From JAPHTQ01 sp050302275 (GTDB lineage: Bacteria; Pseudomonadota; Gammaproteobacteria; Thiohalomonadales; Thiohalomonadaceae): a stretch of 64,000 bases of DNA. Under the pieces are notes generated by a model. That model was not told the DNA's origin, ran no database searches, and saw nothing but the letters and a program-made list of their open reading frames with translations. This document shows, piece by piece, positions 44,514 to 52,677 of this stretch. Position numbers and translations under genes: made by a program. How positions within the stretch are numbered: the first letter of the stretch is position 1; every line of letters starts with the position of its first letter. Location: contig JBNLAT010000003.1 in assembly GCA_050302275.1 (NCBI GenBank), positions 1 to 64,000 on the forward strand. Direction: 5' to 3'.

Positions 44514-45422
44514 ATGGACGGCGATAACAAAATGAAAACCACTCTGGAACGCAGCCCCTCCGACGACTACTGGATCGGCCGTTTCCAGGCCATGGCCAGC
44601 CCCTGTGAGCTGTTCCTGGAGATCGATGAACGGGAAACCGCCGCCACGTTACTACAAGACGTGGCGGCGGAGACCTGGCGCATCGAGGCCAAGTTCAGCC
44701 GCTACCGCCAGGACAATATCGTCCACACCATCAACAATGCCAACGGCAACCCCGTCGAGGTCGACAACGAAACCGCCCTGCTGCTCGGCTTCGCCGACCA
44801 GTGCCACCAACTCAGCGAAGGCCTGTTCGACATCACCGCCGGTGTGCTGCGCAAGGTGTGGGATTTCCGCCCCGGCGCCCGCCTCCCCGATTCGGACAAA
44901 GTCAGCGCCTGCCTGCAACAGATCGGCTGGGACAGAGTCGACTGGCAACCGCCGCTCATCACCCTGCCTGCAGGGATGGAGATCGACCTCGGAGGTATCG
45001 GCAAGGAGTACGCCGTGGACAAGGCGGCACAGCTGCTGAGCCAGCAGACCGAGGCCTCTTTCATCGTCAACTTCGGCGGCGACCTCTTCATCAACAAACC
45101 CCGGCGCAACGGCCAAGCGTGGCGCATCGGCATCGACGACCCAAAAGCGACCGGGCAAAAGGCCATCGGCCAGCTCGACGTCGCCCAGGGCGGCGTGGCT
45201 ACCAGCGGCGACGCGAGGCGCTTCCTGCTGCACCAGGGCAAGCGCTACGGCCACATCCTCAACCCCAAAACCGGCTGGCCGGTAGAGGGCGGCCCCCACT
45301 CAGTCACCGTAGTCGCCGGCACCTGTATGGAAGCGGGCATGCTCGCCACTTTTGCCATGCTGCAGGGTGCGGGGGCGAAGGAATTCCTGGAAAATCAACA
45401 GGCCCATTACTGGCTAGGCTGA
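44514..45422 (+). CDS. apbE: FAD:protein FMN transferase (ApbE family)
   Basis: Transfers FMN from FAD to Thr or Ser of target proteins. The 302-residue protein has the ApbE features: MASPCE near the N-terminus, EAKFSRYRQDNIV, LGGIGKEYAVDKA, FGGDLF, the TSGDARRFL motif and a C-terminal magnesium site region (HSVTVVAGTC). Unlike most ApbE proteins it has no signal peptide or lipobox from either possible start (44514 or 44532), so it should act in the cytoplasm or the true start is misjudged. Its frame is the same as that of DUF3570, separated by a TGA and four codons. A repeat element begins 4 bp after its stop. Confidence 0.92.
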   Translation: MDGDNKMKTTLERSPSDDYWIGRFQAMASPCELFLEIDERETAATLLQDVAAETWRIEAKFSRYRQDNIVHTINNANGNPVEVDNETALLLGFADQCHQLSEGLFDITAGVLRKVWDFRPGARLPDSDKVSACLQQIGWDRVDWQPPLITLPAGMEIDLGGIGKEYAVDKAAQLLSQQTEASFIVNFGGDLFINKPRRNGQAWRIGIDDPKATGQKAIGQLDVAQGGVATSGDARRFLLHQGKRYGHILNPKTGWPVEGGPHSVTVVAGTCMEAGMLATFAMLQGAGAKEFLENQQAHYWLG

Positions 45423-45425
45423 CAA

Positions 45426-45567
45426 GAAGCCCTCTCAAAACCGCTCTCGCCTCCCTGATCCTGTGTTGCAAAGCCTGCTGCGGTGCTCATTTACTGCGTG
45501 TAAACTGCGCTCCTCGCAGACTCTGCGCCTTGTCTCAGGGCACGATCCCCGATTTTGAGCGAGCTTC
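45426..45567 (-). repeat. MITE/REP-like inverted-repeat element, copy A
   Basis: A 142-bp element with imperfect 15-bp terminal inverted repeats (45426-45440 against 45553-45567, 13 of 15 matching) including CTCAAAA/TTTTGAG. The minus strand matches copy B at 56281-56423 over the whole length, including GCGAGGAGCGCAGTTTAC and GTAAATGAGCACCG. The inner part can fold back on itself (GTTTAC...GTAAAT; GATCGTGCCC with its counterpart). It starts 4 bp after the apbE stop codon and ends 6 bp before the slyD-type promoter. No coding capacity. Confidence 0.85.
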
Positions 45568-45572
45568 AGGAA

Positions 45573-45601
45573 TTCACATTGCAGGCCCATCCGCGTACAC
45601 T
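45573..45601 (+). promoter_or_regulatory. Sigma-70 promoter of the SlyD-like isomerase gene
   Basis: TTCACA (45573-45578), 17 bp, TACACT (45596-45601), 35 bp before the ATG. It abuts repeat copy A. Confidence 0.55.
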
Positions 45602-45636
45602 GCGCCTGTTACTCACGAACAACTCAAGGATTTTCC

Positions 45637-46119
45637 ATGCAAATCTCCGCCGATAAGGTCGTTTCTATCGACTACACCCTCACCAATACCGACGGCCAGG
45701 TGATCGACAGCTCTGAAGGCCGTGGTCCACTGGCCTACCTGCAAGGCCACAACAACATCATCCCTGGCCTGGAAGACGCGCTGGAAGGCAAGGCCGCTGG
45801 CGACAAAATGAATGTCGTGGTTGAAGCGAAAGACGGTTACGGCGAGCGCCTCGACGAACTGACCCACTCCGTACCACGTAACATGTTCGAAGACGGCACC
45901 GAGATCGAAGTCGGTATGCAGTTCCAGACCATGACCGAACACGGTCCGCACATCGTCACCGTGATCGGCATTGACGACGAAAACGTCACCGTCGACGCCA
46001 ACCACCCGCTGGCTGGCCAGACCCTCAACTTCGACGTCTCCGTTGTTGAAGTACGCGACGCCACTGCCGAAGAACTTGAGCACGGCCATGTGCACGGCCC
46101 TGAAGGTCACGACCACTGA
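45637..46119 (+). CDS. FKBP-type peptidyl-prolyl isomerase, SlyD-like
   Basis: The 160-residue cytoplasmic protein has the SlyD layout: a split FKBP domain (YTLTNTDGQVIDSS, GHNNIIPGLEDALEGK) with an inserted-in-flap chaperone domain (about 70-130) and a short His-rich tail (HGHVHGPEGHDH) that can bind nickel or other metals. E. coli SlyD has a longer metal-binding tail. It is a single gene between its own promoter and a strong terminator. Confidence 0.92.
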   Translation: MQISADKVVSIDYTLTNTDGQVIDSSEGRGPLAYLQGHNNIIPGLEDALEGKAAGDKMNVVVEAKDGYGERLDELTHSVPRNMFEDGTEIEVGMQFQTMTEHGPHIVTVIGIDDENVTVDANHPLAGQTLNFDVSVVEVRDATAEELEHGHVHGPEGHDH

Positions 46120-46142
46120 TCTTCATGGCAGTCGCATGAAAT

Positions 46143-46170
46143 AAAAAAGGCCCGCAAGGGCCTTTTTTTA
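46143..46170. terminator. Bidirectional terminator after the SlyD-like gene
   Basis: AAAAAAGGCCC-GCAA-GGGCCTTTTTTT, with A and T runs on both sides; serves the isomerase gene (plus) and the small membrane protein gene (minus). Confidence 0.9.
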
Positions 46171-46202
46171 TCTGCTGTGCAACATGCTTACTGACATCAC
46201 TA

Positions 46203-46487
46203 TTAGGACAACGCTTGTGTTACCAGGACGACAACACTCAAAACAGCAAAGCTAATGACCAGAGCAATCACATCTTCCTTTAGCTGTTGAATGGGATCGC
46301 GCTTTCGCGAGGAAGAGGTCGGCGCAGGATGACCGAATCCCTGCAGCGCATTCATAACCATATGGAAATATGCAGCGGCAATAAACGATGATATTGCAGC
46401 ACCAACAAAATAAAACTTAATAGATAGAAAAAGTGCCCCAGAAAGTATCAACAGGGGAACAATAATTAAGAGCACCAATAATTCCAT
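46203..46487 (-). CDS. Small hypothetical membrane protein
   Basis: The 94-residue protein has about three hydrophobic segments (3-24, 26-48 and 72-92) with a short hydrophilic loop (53-70, HPAPTSSSRKRDPIQQLK). I do not recognise a family. AGGTGGAAA just before the ATG is a good ribosome binding site (on the minus strand), supporting a real gene. It stands alone between two terminators. Confidence 0.6.
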   Translation of the reverse strand: MELLVLLIIVPLLILSGALFLSIKFYFVGAAISSFIAAAYFHMVMNALQGFGHPAPTSSSRKRDPIQQLKEDVIALVISFAVLSVVVLVTQALS

Positions 46488-46644
46488 TTTCCACCTTTCT
46501 CCGTGTCACGCTTGAGGAATCACTTTAGCACATCAGTCTCACAGGATAAGCACGAAGGACAGCGTCCATTGTGGACTTCGCAAAGTAGCCTACCACGGGT
46601 CGTGCCACCCACATTCAAAATCAATCCGTCGCATAGCGACACAA

Positions 46645-46671
46645 ACAAAAAGGCCCCGAAGGGCCTTTTCA
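46645..46671 (-). terminator. Terminator of the DUF2892 gene
   Basis: On the minus strand AAAAGGCCC-TTCG-GGGCCTTTTTG: a UUCG-capped hairpin followed by T5. Confidence 0.85.
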
Positions 46672-46693
46672 TCTAATCACTTCAAATCAACAC

Positions 46694-46912
46694 TCAACTA
46701 AACGCCTGACCCGGCTTGGCGCCAACCGCCTTGAGGATCAGTGCCAACGGGCAGAAACCGGTGAACGCTGACTGGAACAGGTTGATGCCGACGAAGGCAG
46801 TGAAGAAGAGCCAGTATTCGTGATGGAACAGCGGGCTGATGGACATACCCAGCGCCAGGCTCAGCATGATGAAAAAACCGGCGACGGCGAAGACGATACG
46901 ATCGATACTCAT
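46694..46912 (-). CDS. DUF2892 (YgaP transmembrane-like) membrane protein
   Basis: The 72-residue protein has two membrane helices (about 7-25 and 33-60) with the DUF2892 pattern: MSIDRIVFAVAGF at the start, FVGINLFQSAFTGFCPL in the second helix, including the conserved Cys. This domain is the membrane part of the rhodanese YgaP and occurs alone next to sulfide-responsive genes in many bacteria. Its promoter overlaps a perfect inverted repeat, suggesting repression by an ArsR-type regulator; no such gene is adjacent. Confidence 0.85.
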   Translation of the reverse strand: MSIDRIVFAVAGFFIMLSLALGMSISPLFHHEYWLFFTAFVGINLFQSAFTGFCPLALILKAVGAKPGQAFS

Positions 46913-46948
46913 GTTTATCCCTCTTAAGTCGATTTATTGAATGGTGCG

Positions 46949-46981
46949 ATTATACGCAAACATATTAGTATTCGCTAATAT
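46949..46981 (-). promoter_or_regulatory. Promoter and operator of the DUF2892 gene
   Basis: TATAAT on the minus strand at 46949-46954. A perfect 7-bp inverted repeat, ATATTAG-TATTCG-CTAATAT (46962-46981), covers the -35 position and part of the spacer, the typical place for a repressor. The AT-rich 20-bp palindrome is of the kind bound by ArsR/SmtB-family proteins. Confidence 0.5.
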
Positions 46982-47001
46982 TTGGTCTGGCGAAGACAAT
47001 A

Positions 47002-48423
47002 TCAATCCTTTTTCTTCCTCGCCTTCTTTTTCTCTTTCTTCTTAATGAACTGCACCATCCGCTGCTTACGCGCTACCTGGCGTTTGCTGAGGGTGTTCTT
47101 CTTGTCGGCATAGGGGTTGGTGCCGCCCTTGAATTCGATACGGATCGGCGTACCGTCCAGCTTGAGGTGCTGGCGAAAGCCGTTTTCCAGGTAACGACGG
47201 TAGCTACCGGGAATAGAACTAACCTGATTACCGTGAATGATGATCAACGGTGGATTCTTGCCGCCCTGGTGGGCATAGCGCAGCTTGATGCGGCGACCGT
47301 TAACCAGCGGTGGCTGGTGAGCCATCAGCAAAGACTCCAGCAGCTTGGTCAGCTCCGGGGTAGAGAGTTTACGCATCGCCGAGTCGTAGGCCTTGTTCAC
47401 CGAGGCATAGAGTTCACCCACGCCGGTACCGTGCAGCGCAGAGATGGTGTGGATACGGGCGAAATCGAGGAACGGTAGTTTCACCTCCAGTTCCCGACGA
47501 ATCTTCTCTTTCTGCTCCTGCTCCAGACCATCCCACTTATTAATGGCGATGACCAGTGCACGCCCCGCTTCCAGCACATGCCCCAGCAGATGGGCGTCCT
47601 GTTCACTAATTCCTTCGCGGGCATCGAGCACCATCACTACCACATTGGCATCGGTGATCGCCTGCAGGGTTTTAATGATGCTGAATTTCTCAATCGCTTC
47701 GTTAACCCGGGCACGGCGACGTACCCCGGCGGTATCGATCAGGGTGTAGGTCTGGCCGTCACGCTCGAAGGGAATGTAGATACTGTCGCGGGTGGTGCCG
47801 GGCATATCGAAGACCACCACACGCTCTTCACCGAGAATGCGGTTAACCAAGGTCGACTTGCCGACGTTGGGACGACCAACAATCGCGACGCGAATACCTT
47901 TATCTTCCGCCTCCTCCTCCGATTCTTCTTCGAAGGGAAACTGCTCCAGGACTTCGCCGATCAGGCTGGAGACGCCGCGGCCGTGGGCAGCGGCAATGGG
48001 TTTCGGATCGCCCAATCCCATTTCATGGAATTCGAGCGAGGCGCTATCGGCATCAATGCCGTCGGTCTTGTTCAGTACCAGAGTGACAGGCTTGCCGCAC
48101 TGGCGTAGATAAGCGGCGATGTTCTGATCCGCAGCGCTGAGGCCATCGCGGGCATCGACGATAAACAGCACCGCATCGCCTTCGCCAATGGCCTGACGCA
48201 CCTGCGACGCCATGTGGCTATCGATACCCTGCTCATTGCCGCTAAGGCCGCCGGTGTCGACCACCAGATAGGGACGATCACCCATCCGTCCGACACCGTA
48301 TTGACGATCGCGGGTCAACCCGGCGAAGTCGGCCACCAGCGCATCCCGTGAGCGGGTGAGCTTGTTAAACAGGGTGGATTTACCCACATTGGGCCGTCCG
48401 ACCAGGACGATAACCGGTTTCAT
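47002..48423 (-). CDS. der: GTPase Der (EngA), ribosome assembly
   Basis: Double GTPase required for 50S subunit maturation. The 473-residue protein has two tandem G domains, each with GRPNVGKSTL (about 8-17 and 185-194) and NKTDG/NKWDG motifs, followed by a KH-like domain (about 360-445) and a Lys-rich tail (KKKEKKKARKKKD). E. coli Der has 490. It lies 3 bp downstream of bamB in the conserved hisS-yfgM-bamB-der operon. Confidence 0.97.
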   Translation of the reverse strand: MKPVIVLVGRPNVGKSTLFNKLTRSRDALVADFAGLTRDRQYGVGRMGDRPYLVVDTGGLSGNEQGIDSHMASQVRQAIGEGDAVLFIVDARDGLSAADQNIAAYLRQCGKPVTLVLNKTDGIDADSASLEFHEMGLGDPKPIAAAHGRGVSSLIGEVLEQFPFEEESEEEAEDKGIRVAIVGRPNVGKSTLVNRILGEERVVVFDMPGTTRDSIYIPFERDGQTYTLIDTAGVRRRARVNEAIEKFSIIKTLQAITDANVVVMVLDAREGISEQDAHLLGHVLEAGRALVIAINKWDGLEQEQKEKIRRELEVKLPFLDFARIHTISALHGTGVGELYASVNKAYDSAMRKLSTPELTKLLESLLMAHQPPLVNGRRIKLRYAHQGGKNPPLIIIHGNQVSSIPGSYRRYLENGFRQHLKLDGTPIRIEFKGGTNPYADKKNTLSKRQVARKQRMVQFIKKKEKKKARKKKD

Positions 48424-48426
48424 AAA

Positions 48427-49632
48427 TTACTTCTCAGCAGGAGAGAGACGAAAGACGTCGAGCACACCGCGGCGATCCAGACCGAACACCTCGGTACCTT
48501 TGATCGCGGGTGGTGCCTGTACCGCACGGTCTTCCTTGTAGAAAGCGGTGAATTCATCACTCTCATCGGGGACCGGCCAGTAGGCTTTCCAGTCATTGAT
48601 ACGGGTACGGGCGACGATATGACCATCCTCTTTCGCCAACCAGTGCAGGTAACCGTCGTAATCACCAACCAGCAGGTATTCCCCCTGCTCCACCGGCGCA
48701 CTCAATCGGCGCGCATGCAGTGCGGTCTGTTTCCACATCACACCACCGTTACGCCGTGACAGGGCCAGCACATCGCCATTCAGATCAGTGACGTAAAGAT
48801 TCTGACGGTCGAGGGCAATCGGATTGACGGTGGCAATACCGCGACTCCAGATCAACTGCCCGGTGTTAGCCACCAGCGCTACCAGATTATCCTGATAGCT
48901 GGAGGCGTAGATCACCCCATCACCGAAGACAGGCGGTGCATCGACATCGACCAGACGCTCCAGTTCGGTGTGGCCACGCGGCTCAGAAACAATGCTCTCC
49001 CACAACAGGCGACCATCCTCCATCGACAGGGCAATCACCTTGCCGTTAGCGGTACCGGCAAACACGCCGCCACCAACCAGCAGCGGCTCGCCACAACCGC
49101 GCAAACTGAGACCCGGCACGGTTTCGTGATACTGCCAGCGGTGTTTGCCATCACTGGCATTGAGCGCAATGATGTTACCGTCGACACTATGCACAACCAC
49201 GGTATTGCCGCTGCGTTGCGGAATACTCAACACTTCACTGCTGGCAGGACTCTCCCAGCGTTTGGCGCCGTCTTTCTTGTCGATGGCGATTACGCCACTA
49301 TCGGTGGAGAACAGCAACAGATCCTCACCCTCTCCCGGTCCGGCATTGATCGGCATGCCCAGTTCAATTTGCCACAGGCGTTTACCGCTATCGGTGGCAA
49401 AAGCCGCGACCTTGCCCGCGCCATTAGCAACAAAAATTCGCTCGCCGTCGACCAGCGGCACCAGCTTGGGATTAATCACACCCAGGCCATCGACGCGCTT
49501 GCTCCAGAGATGATTCGGCTGCAATCCCGGCGACACGATAGGCGTCAGCGGTGCTGGCGCTTCAATCGGATCGGGAGATGAACCACAGCCCGCCAACAGC
49601 AGCAGCGGGATTAACAGATAAAGAGATTTCAC
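48427..49632 (-). CDS. bamB: Outer-membrane assembly lipoprotein BamB
   Basis: Subunit of the BAM complex that inserts beta-barrel proteins. The 401-residue protein has a lipoprotein signal (Cys in LLLLAGCGSS, residue 16) and an eight-bladed beta-propeller of PQQ-like repeats (for example KRLWQIELG, AKRWESPA, GRLLWESIV, GQLIWSRG, GGVMWKQTA). E. coli BamB has 392. It overlaps yfgM by 4 bp. Confidence 0.96.
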   Translation of the reverse strand: MKSLYLLIPLLLLAGCGSSPDPIEAPAPLTPIVSPGLQPNHLWSKRVDGLGVINPKLVPLVDGERIFVANGAGKVAAFATDSGKRLWQIELGMPINAGPGEGEDLLLFSTDSGVIAIDKKDGAKRWESPASSEVLSIPQRSGNTVVVHSVDGNIIALNASDGKHRWQYHETVPGLSLRGCGEPLLVGGGVFAGTANGKVIALSMEDGRLLWESIVSEPRGHTELERLVDVDAPPVFGDGVIYASSYQDNLVALVANTGQLIWSRGIATVNPIALDRQNLYVTDLNGDVLALSRRNGGVMWKQTALHARRLSAPVEQGEYLLVGDYDGYLHWLAKEDGHIVARTRINDWKAYWPVPDESDEFTAFYKEDRAVQAPPAIKGTEVFGLDRRGVLDVFRLSPAEK

Positions 49633-50267
49633 TCGCCAACACGCTCCGCAAGATCATCAAGTTTCAGCTGCACCAGCTCTTTCTTTTCCGCTGAATCGCG
49701 GAAACCGGTCAGGGCATTGGTGTAGGCATCACGGGCTTCTGTCTGCTTGCCCTGGGCCAGAAGGATATCGCCACGCAGTTCGTCGTAAGCGGCCTGCATT
49801 GAACCGGCCTGACCGCTCAGCAGCTGACGCAGTGCATCATCGGTTTTGCCCTGTGCCAGTAGCACGCGGGAAAGATTCAGACGCGCCAGTTGTTGCAGCT
49901 CAGGCTCTTTCGCCTCCTGCAACGCCGCCTGTAGATGGGCAGCAGCGCCATCGAGATCGCCTTTATCTACCGCGGCGCGGGCCATACCCAGCGAGGCGAT
50001 GGCGGCGTAGACACTGTCCGGATCGTCAGCGGTGAGCTTGCGACCCGCTTCGATGGCGGCATCCGGATTGGATTGCAGTGCATCCATCACCTGTTGCAGT
50101 TCCATGGAGGCGTTTTCCGCCTGGCTACGCTGATTCTTTTGCCAGGTTTGCCAGCCAAACACACTCAGCAGTACCACGACGATAGCGATGATCACCGAAG
50201 TGCCGTTTTTATCCCACCACGCCTTGAGCGCTTCGACCTGTTCTTCTTCAGAATTGTACAGTTCCAC
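49629..50267 (-). CDS. yfgM: YfgM-family membrane-anchored TPR protein
   Basis: The 212-residue protein has an N-terminal cytoplasmic stretch (ELYNSEEEQVEALKAWWDKNG), one membrane helix (about 24-41) and periplasmic TPR-like helices. YfgM in E. coli has 206 residues and joins PpiD at the SecYEG translocon as an ancillary chaperone. It is encoded between hisS and bamB as usual. Confidence 0.93.
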   Translation of the reverse strand: MELYNSEEEQVEALKAWWDKNGTSVIIAIVVVLLSVFGWQTWQKNQRSQAENASMELQQVMDALQSNPDAAIEAGRKLTADDPDSVYAAIASLGMARAAVDKGDLDGAAAHLQAALQEAKEPELQQLARLNLSRVLLAQGKTDDALRQLLSGQAGSMQAAYDELRGDILLAQGKQTEARDAYTNALTGFRDSAEKKELVQLKLDDLAERVGE

Positions 50268-50299
50268 CCTGGACTCCTAACTTTTTGTCTCTATGTGCT

Positions 50300-51583
50300 T
50301 TACTCGGACTCGCCCAACCTGGCGGCCAGAAAATCGATAGCTTGATCAATCGGCAGCAGTTTCTGCTCCGACTCCTCGCGCAGGAATTTAATTCCCAATG
50401 TACCGTTGGCCACCTCCTCGTCTCCGAGGATCAGCGCCAACGAAGCGCCGCTCTTGTCAGCCTTCTTGAACTGGCTTTTGAAACTGCCGCCACCACAGTG
50501 ACTCTCCAGTCGCAACAGCGGCAGAGCATCACGCAACTTCTCAGCCAGCAACATACCGCTGCGCTGCGCCGCTTCACCCACCTGCACCAGGTAGGCGTGG
50601 GGTTGATAGCGTGAGAGCGACAGTGATTGCTCTTCGATCAGACTGACCAGTCGCTCAACCCCCATGGCGAAACCCACCGCCGGGGTCGGTTTGCCACCTA
50701 GCTGTTCCACCAGGCCGTCGAAACGACCGCCGGCGCAGACCGTACCCTGAGCACCGAGCTTGTTGGTGACCCACTCGAACACGGTCTTGCCGTAGTAATC
50801 AAGACCGCGCACCAGACAGGGATTGATGGTGTACTTCAACCCGGCCTCGTCGAGGATCGCGCACAGAGTAGCAAAATGTTCGCGGGATTCCTCATCCAGG
50901 TGCTGATCCAGTTTGGGCGCTGCCTCAACGATGGCGCGCATCTCCGGATTTTTGCTGTCGAGAATACGCAGCGGGTTGCTCTCCAGTCTGCGCTTGCTGT
51001 CTTCGTCAAGCTGATCTTCATGCTTGCGCAAGTACTCCACCAGCAGTTCACGGTATGCGGCACGGGATGCTGAAGTACCGAGGGAGTTAAGCTGCAACTC
51101 TACCGAGTCATCCAGTCCCAGCATGCGCCACAGGCGAGCGGTCATCAGGATATGTTCGGCATCGACATCCGGCCCTTCCAGACCGAAGACCTCCACACCG
51201 ATTTGATTGAACTGGCGGTAACGCCCCTTCTGAGGACGCTCGTGGCGGAACATCGGCCCCTGATACCAGAGGCGCTGCACCTGATTGTGTAACAGACCAT
51301 TTTCGATCCCGGCACGCACACAACCGGCAGTGCCCTCGGGACGCAGGGTCAGCAGGTCACCGTTGCGATCCTCAAAGGTATACATCTCCTTCTCGACAAT
51401 GTCGGTCACCTCGCCGATGGAGCGTTTGAACAGATCGGTCATCTCTACCAGCGGCATGCGGATCTCGCGATAACCATAGGCATCAAGCAACTGGCGTACC
51501 GTGTCTTCCAGATAACGCCAGACGGGGGTCTGCTCAGGCAGGATATCGTTCATGCCGCGCACGGCCTGAATGTTCTTACTCAA
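50300..51583 (-). CDS. hisS: Histidyl-tRNA synthetase
   Basis: Class II aminoacyl-tRNA synthetase. The 427-residue protein shows motif 1, motif 2 (FRHERPQKGRYRQFNQ), the His-specific LVRGLDYYGKTVFEW stretch and motif 3 (GFAMGVERL), then the anticodon-binding domain. E. coli HisS has 424. It overlaps the ispG stop by 4 bp. Confidence 0.98.
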   Translation of the reverse strand: MSKNIQAVRGMNDILPEQTPVWRYLEDTVRQLLDAYGYREIRMPLVEMTDLFKRSIGEVTDIVEKEMYTFEDRNGDLLTLRPEGTAGCVRAGIENGLLHNQVQRLWYQGPMFRHERPQKGRYRQFNQIGVEVFGLEGPDVDAEHILMTARLWRMLGLDDSVELQLNSLGTSASRAAYRELLVEYLRKHEDQLDEDSKRRLESNPLRILDSKNPEMRAIVEAAPKLDQHLDEESREHFATLCAILDEAGLKYTINPCLVRGLDYYGKTVFEWVTNKLGAQGTVCAGGRFDGLVEQLGGKPTPAVGFAMGVERLVSLIEEQSLSLSRYQPHAYLVQVGEAAQRSGMLLAEKLRDALPLLRLESHCGGGSFKSQFKKADKSGASLALILGDEEVANGTLGIKFLREESEQKLLPIDQAIDFLAARLGESE

Positions 51584-52674
51584 CTCTCTTTCTCCGCTGC
51601 ACGCCGTTCCAGTTCGGCGCGGATCTGTTTTTCCAGTTCGTCGACCAGTTGTTCGTTATCGATCTTGTGGTTCGGCTTGCCGTCGAGGTAGATCAGGTTG
51701 GGCTGTCCACCGGTCACCGCGACATCCGCCTCTTTGGCTTCGCCCGGACCGTTCACCACACAACCGATCACCGCCACATCGAGTGGTTCCAGAATATCCT
51801 CTAGCCGCTCTTCCAGGGCATTGACCGTGGCGATCACATCGAAGTTCTGTCGTGAACAGGAGGGACACGCCACCAGGTTGATACCCTTGCTGCGCAGGTG
51901 CAGGCTCTTGAGGATATCGAAACCAACCTTAATCTCCTGAACCGGGTCGGCGGCAAGGGAGACGCGAATGGTGTCGCCGATGCCGTCGGCCAGCAGCATA
52001 CCAAGACCGATGGCGGATTTTACCGTACCGGAGCGCAGTCCGCCCGCTTCGGTGATCCCCAGATGGAGTGGCTGTTCGATCTGCTCGGAAAGTTTGCGAT
52101 AGGCCGCGACGGTCATAAAGATCTCCGAGGCCTTGAGGCTGACCTTGAAGTCCTGAAAATCGAGCTTGTCGAGAATATCGATGTGGCGCAGCGCCGACTC
52201 CACCAATGCCTCGGCAGTCGGCTCGCCATATTTTTTCTGCAGCTCTTTTTCCAGCGAACCGGCGTTAACCCCGATGCGGATCGGTACGTTTTTGTCCCGC
52301 GCTGCGTTGACCACGGCACGCACCCGATCATCCTTGCCGATGTTGCCTGGATTAATACGCAGACAATCAACGCCCAGCTCCAGCACGCGCAGGGCGATAC
52401 GATGGTCGAAGTGGATATCAGAGATCAGCGGCACACTGACCTGTTTACGAATCTCGCCGAAGGCCTCTGCCGCATCGAGGGTGGGCACCGAGACGCGCAC
52501 GATATCGGCACCGGCTTTTTCAAGCGCATGGATCTGCGCCACGGTAGCGACGACATCGGTGGTTTCGGTGTTGGTCATGCTCTGTACCGAAATCGGCGCA
52601 TCACCGCCGACCGGTACATTGCCCACCATAATCTGGCGCGTCTTACGACGCACCACGGGAGTTTCATGTTGCAT
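51580..52674 (-). CDS. ispG: 4-hydroxy-3-methylbut-2-en-1-yl diphosphate synthase (GcpE)
   Basis: Iron-sulfur enzyme of the MEP isoprenoid pathway, converting MEcPP to HMBPP. The 364-residue protein has an N-terminal TIM barrel (SVQSMTNTET, SDIHFDHRIAL, CLRINPGNIG) and a C-terminal domain with the [4Fe-4S] cysteines in CPSCSRQNFD and VIGCVVNGPGE. E. coli IspG has 372. It sits between rodZ and hisS, as in E. coli. Confidence 0.97.
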   Translation of the reverse strand: MQHETPVVRRKTRQIMVGNVPVGGDAPISVQSMTNTETTDVVATVAQIHALEKAGADIVRVSVPTLDAAEAFGEIRKQVSVPLISDIHFDHRIALRVLELGVDCLRINPGNIGKDDRVRAVVNAARDKNVPIRIGVNAGSLEKELQKKYGEPTAEALVESALRHIDILDKLDFQDFKVSLKASEIFMTVAAYRKLSEQIEQPLHLGITEAGGLRSGTVKSAIGLGMLLADGIGDTIRVSLAADPVQEIKVGFDILKSLHLRSKGINLVACPSCSRQNFDVIATVNALEERLEDILEPLDVAVIGCVVNGPGEAKEADVAVTGGQPNLIYLDGKPNHKIDNEQLVDELEKQIRAELERRAAEKES

Positions 52675-52677
52675 GGT

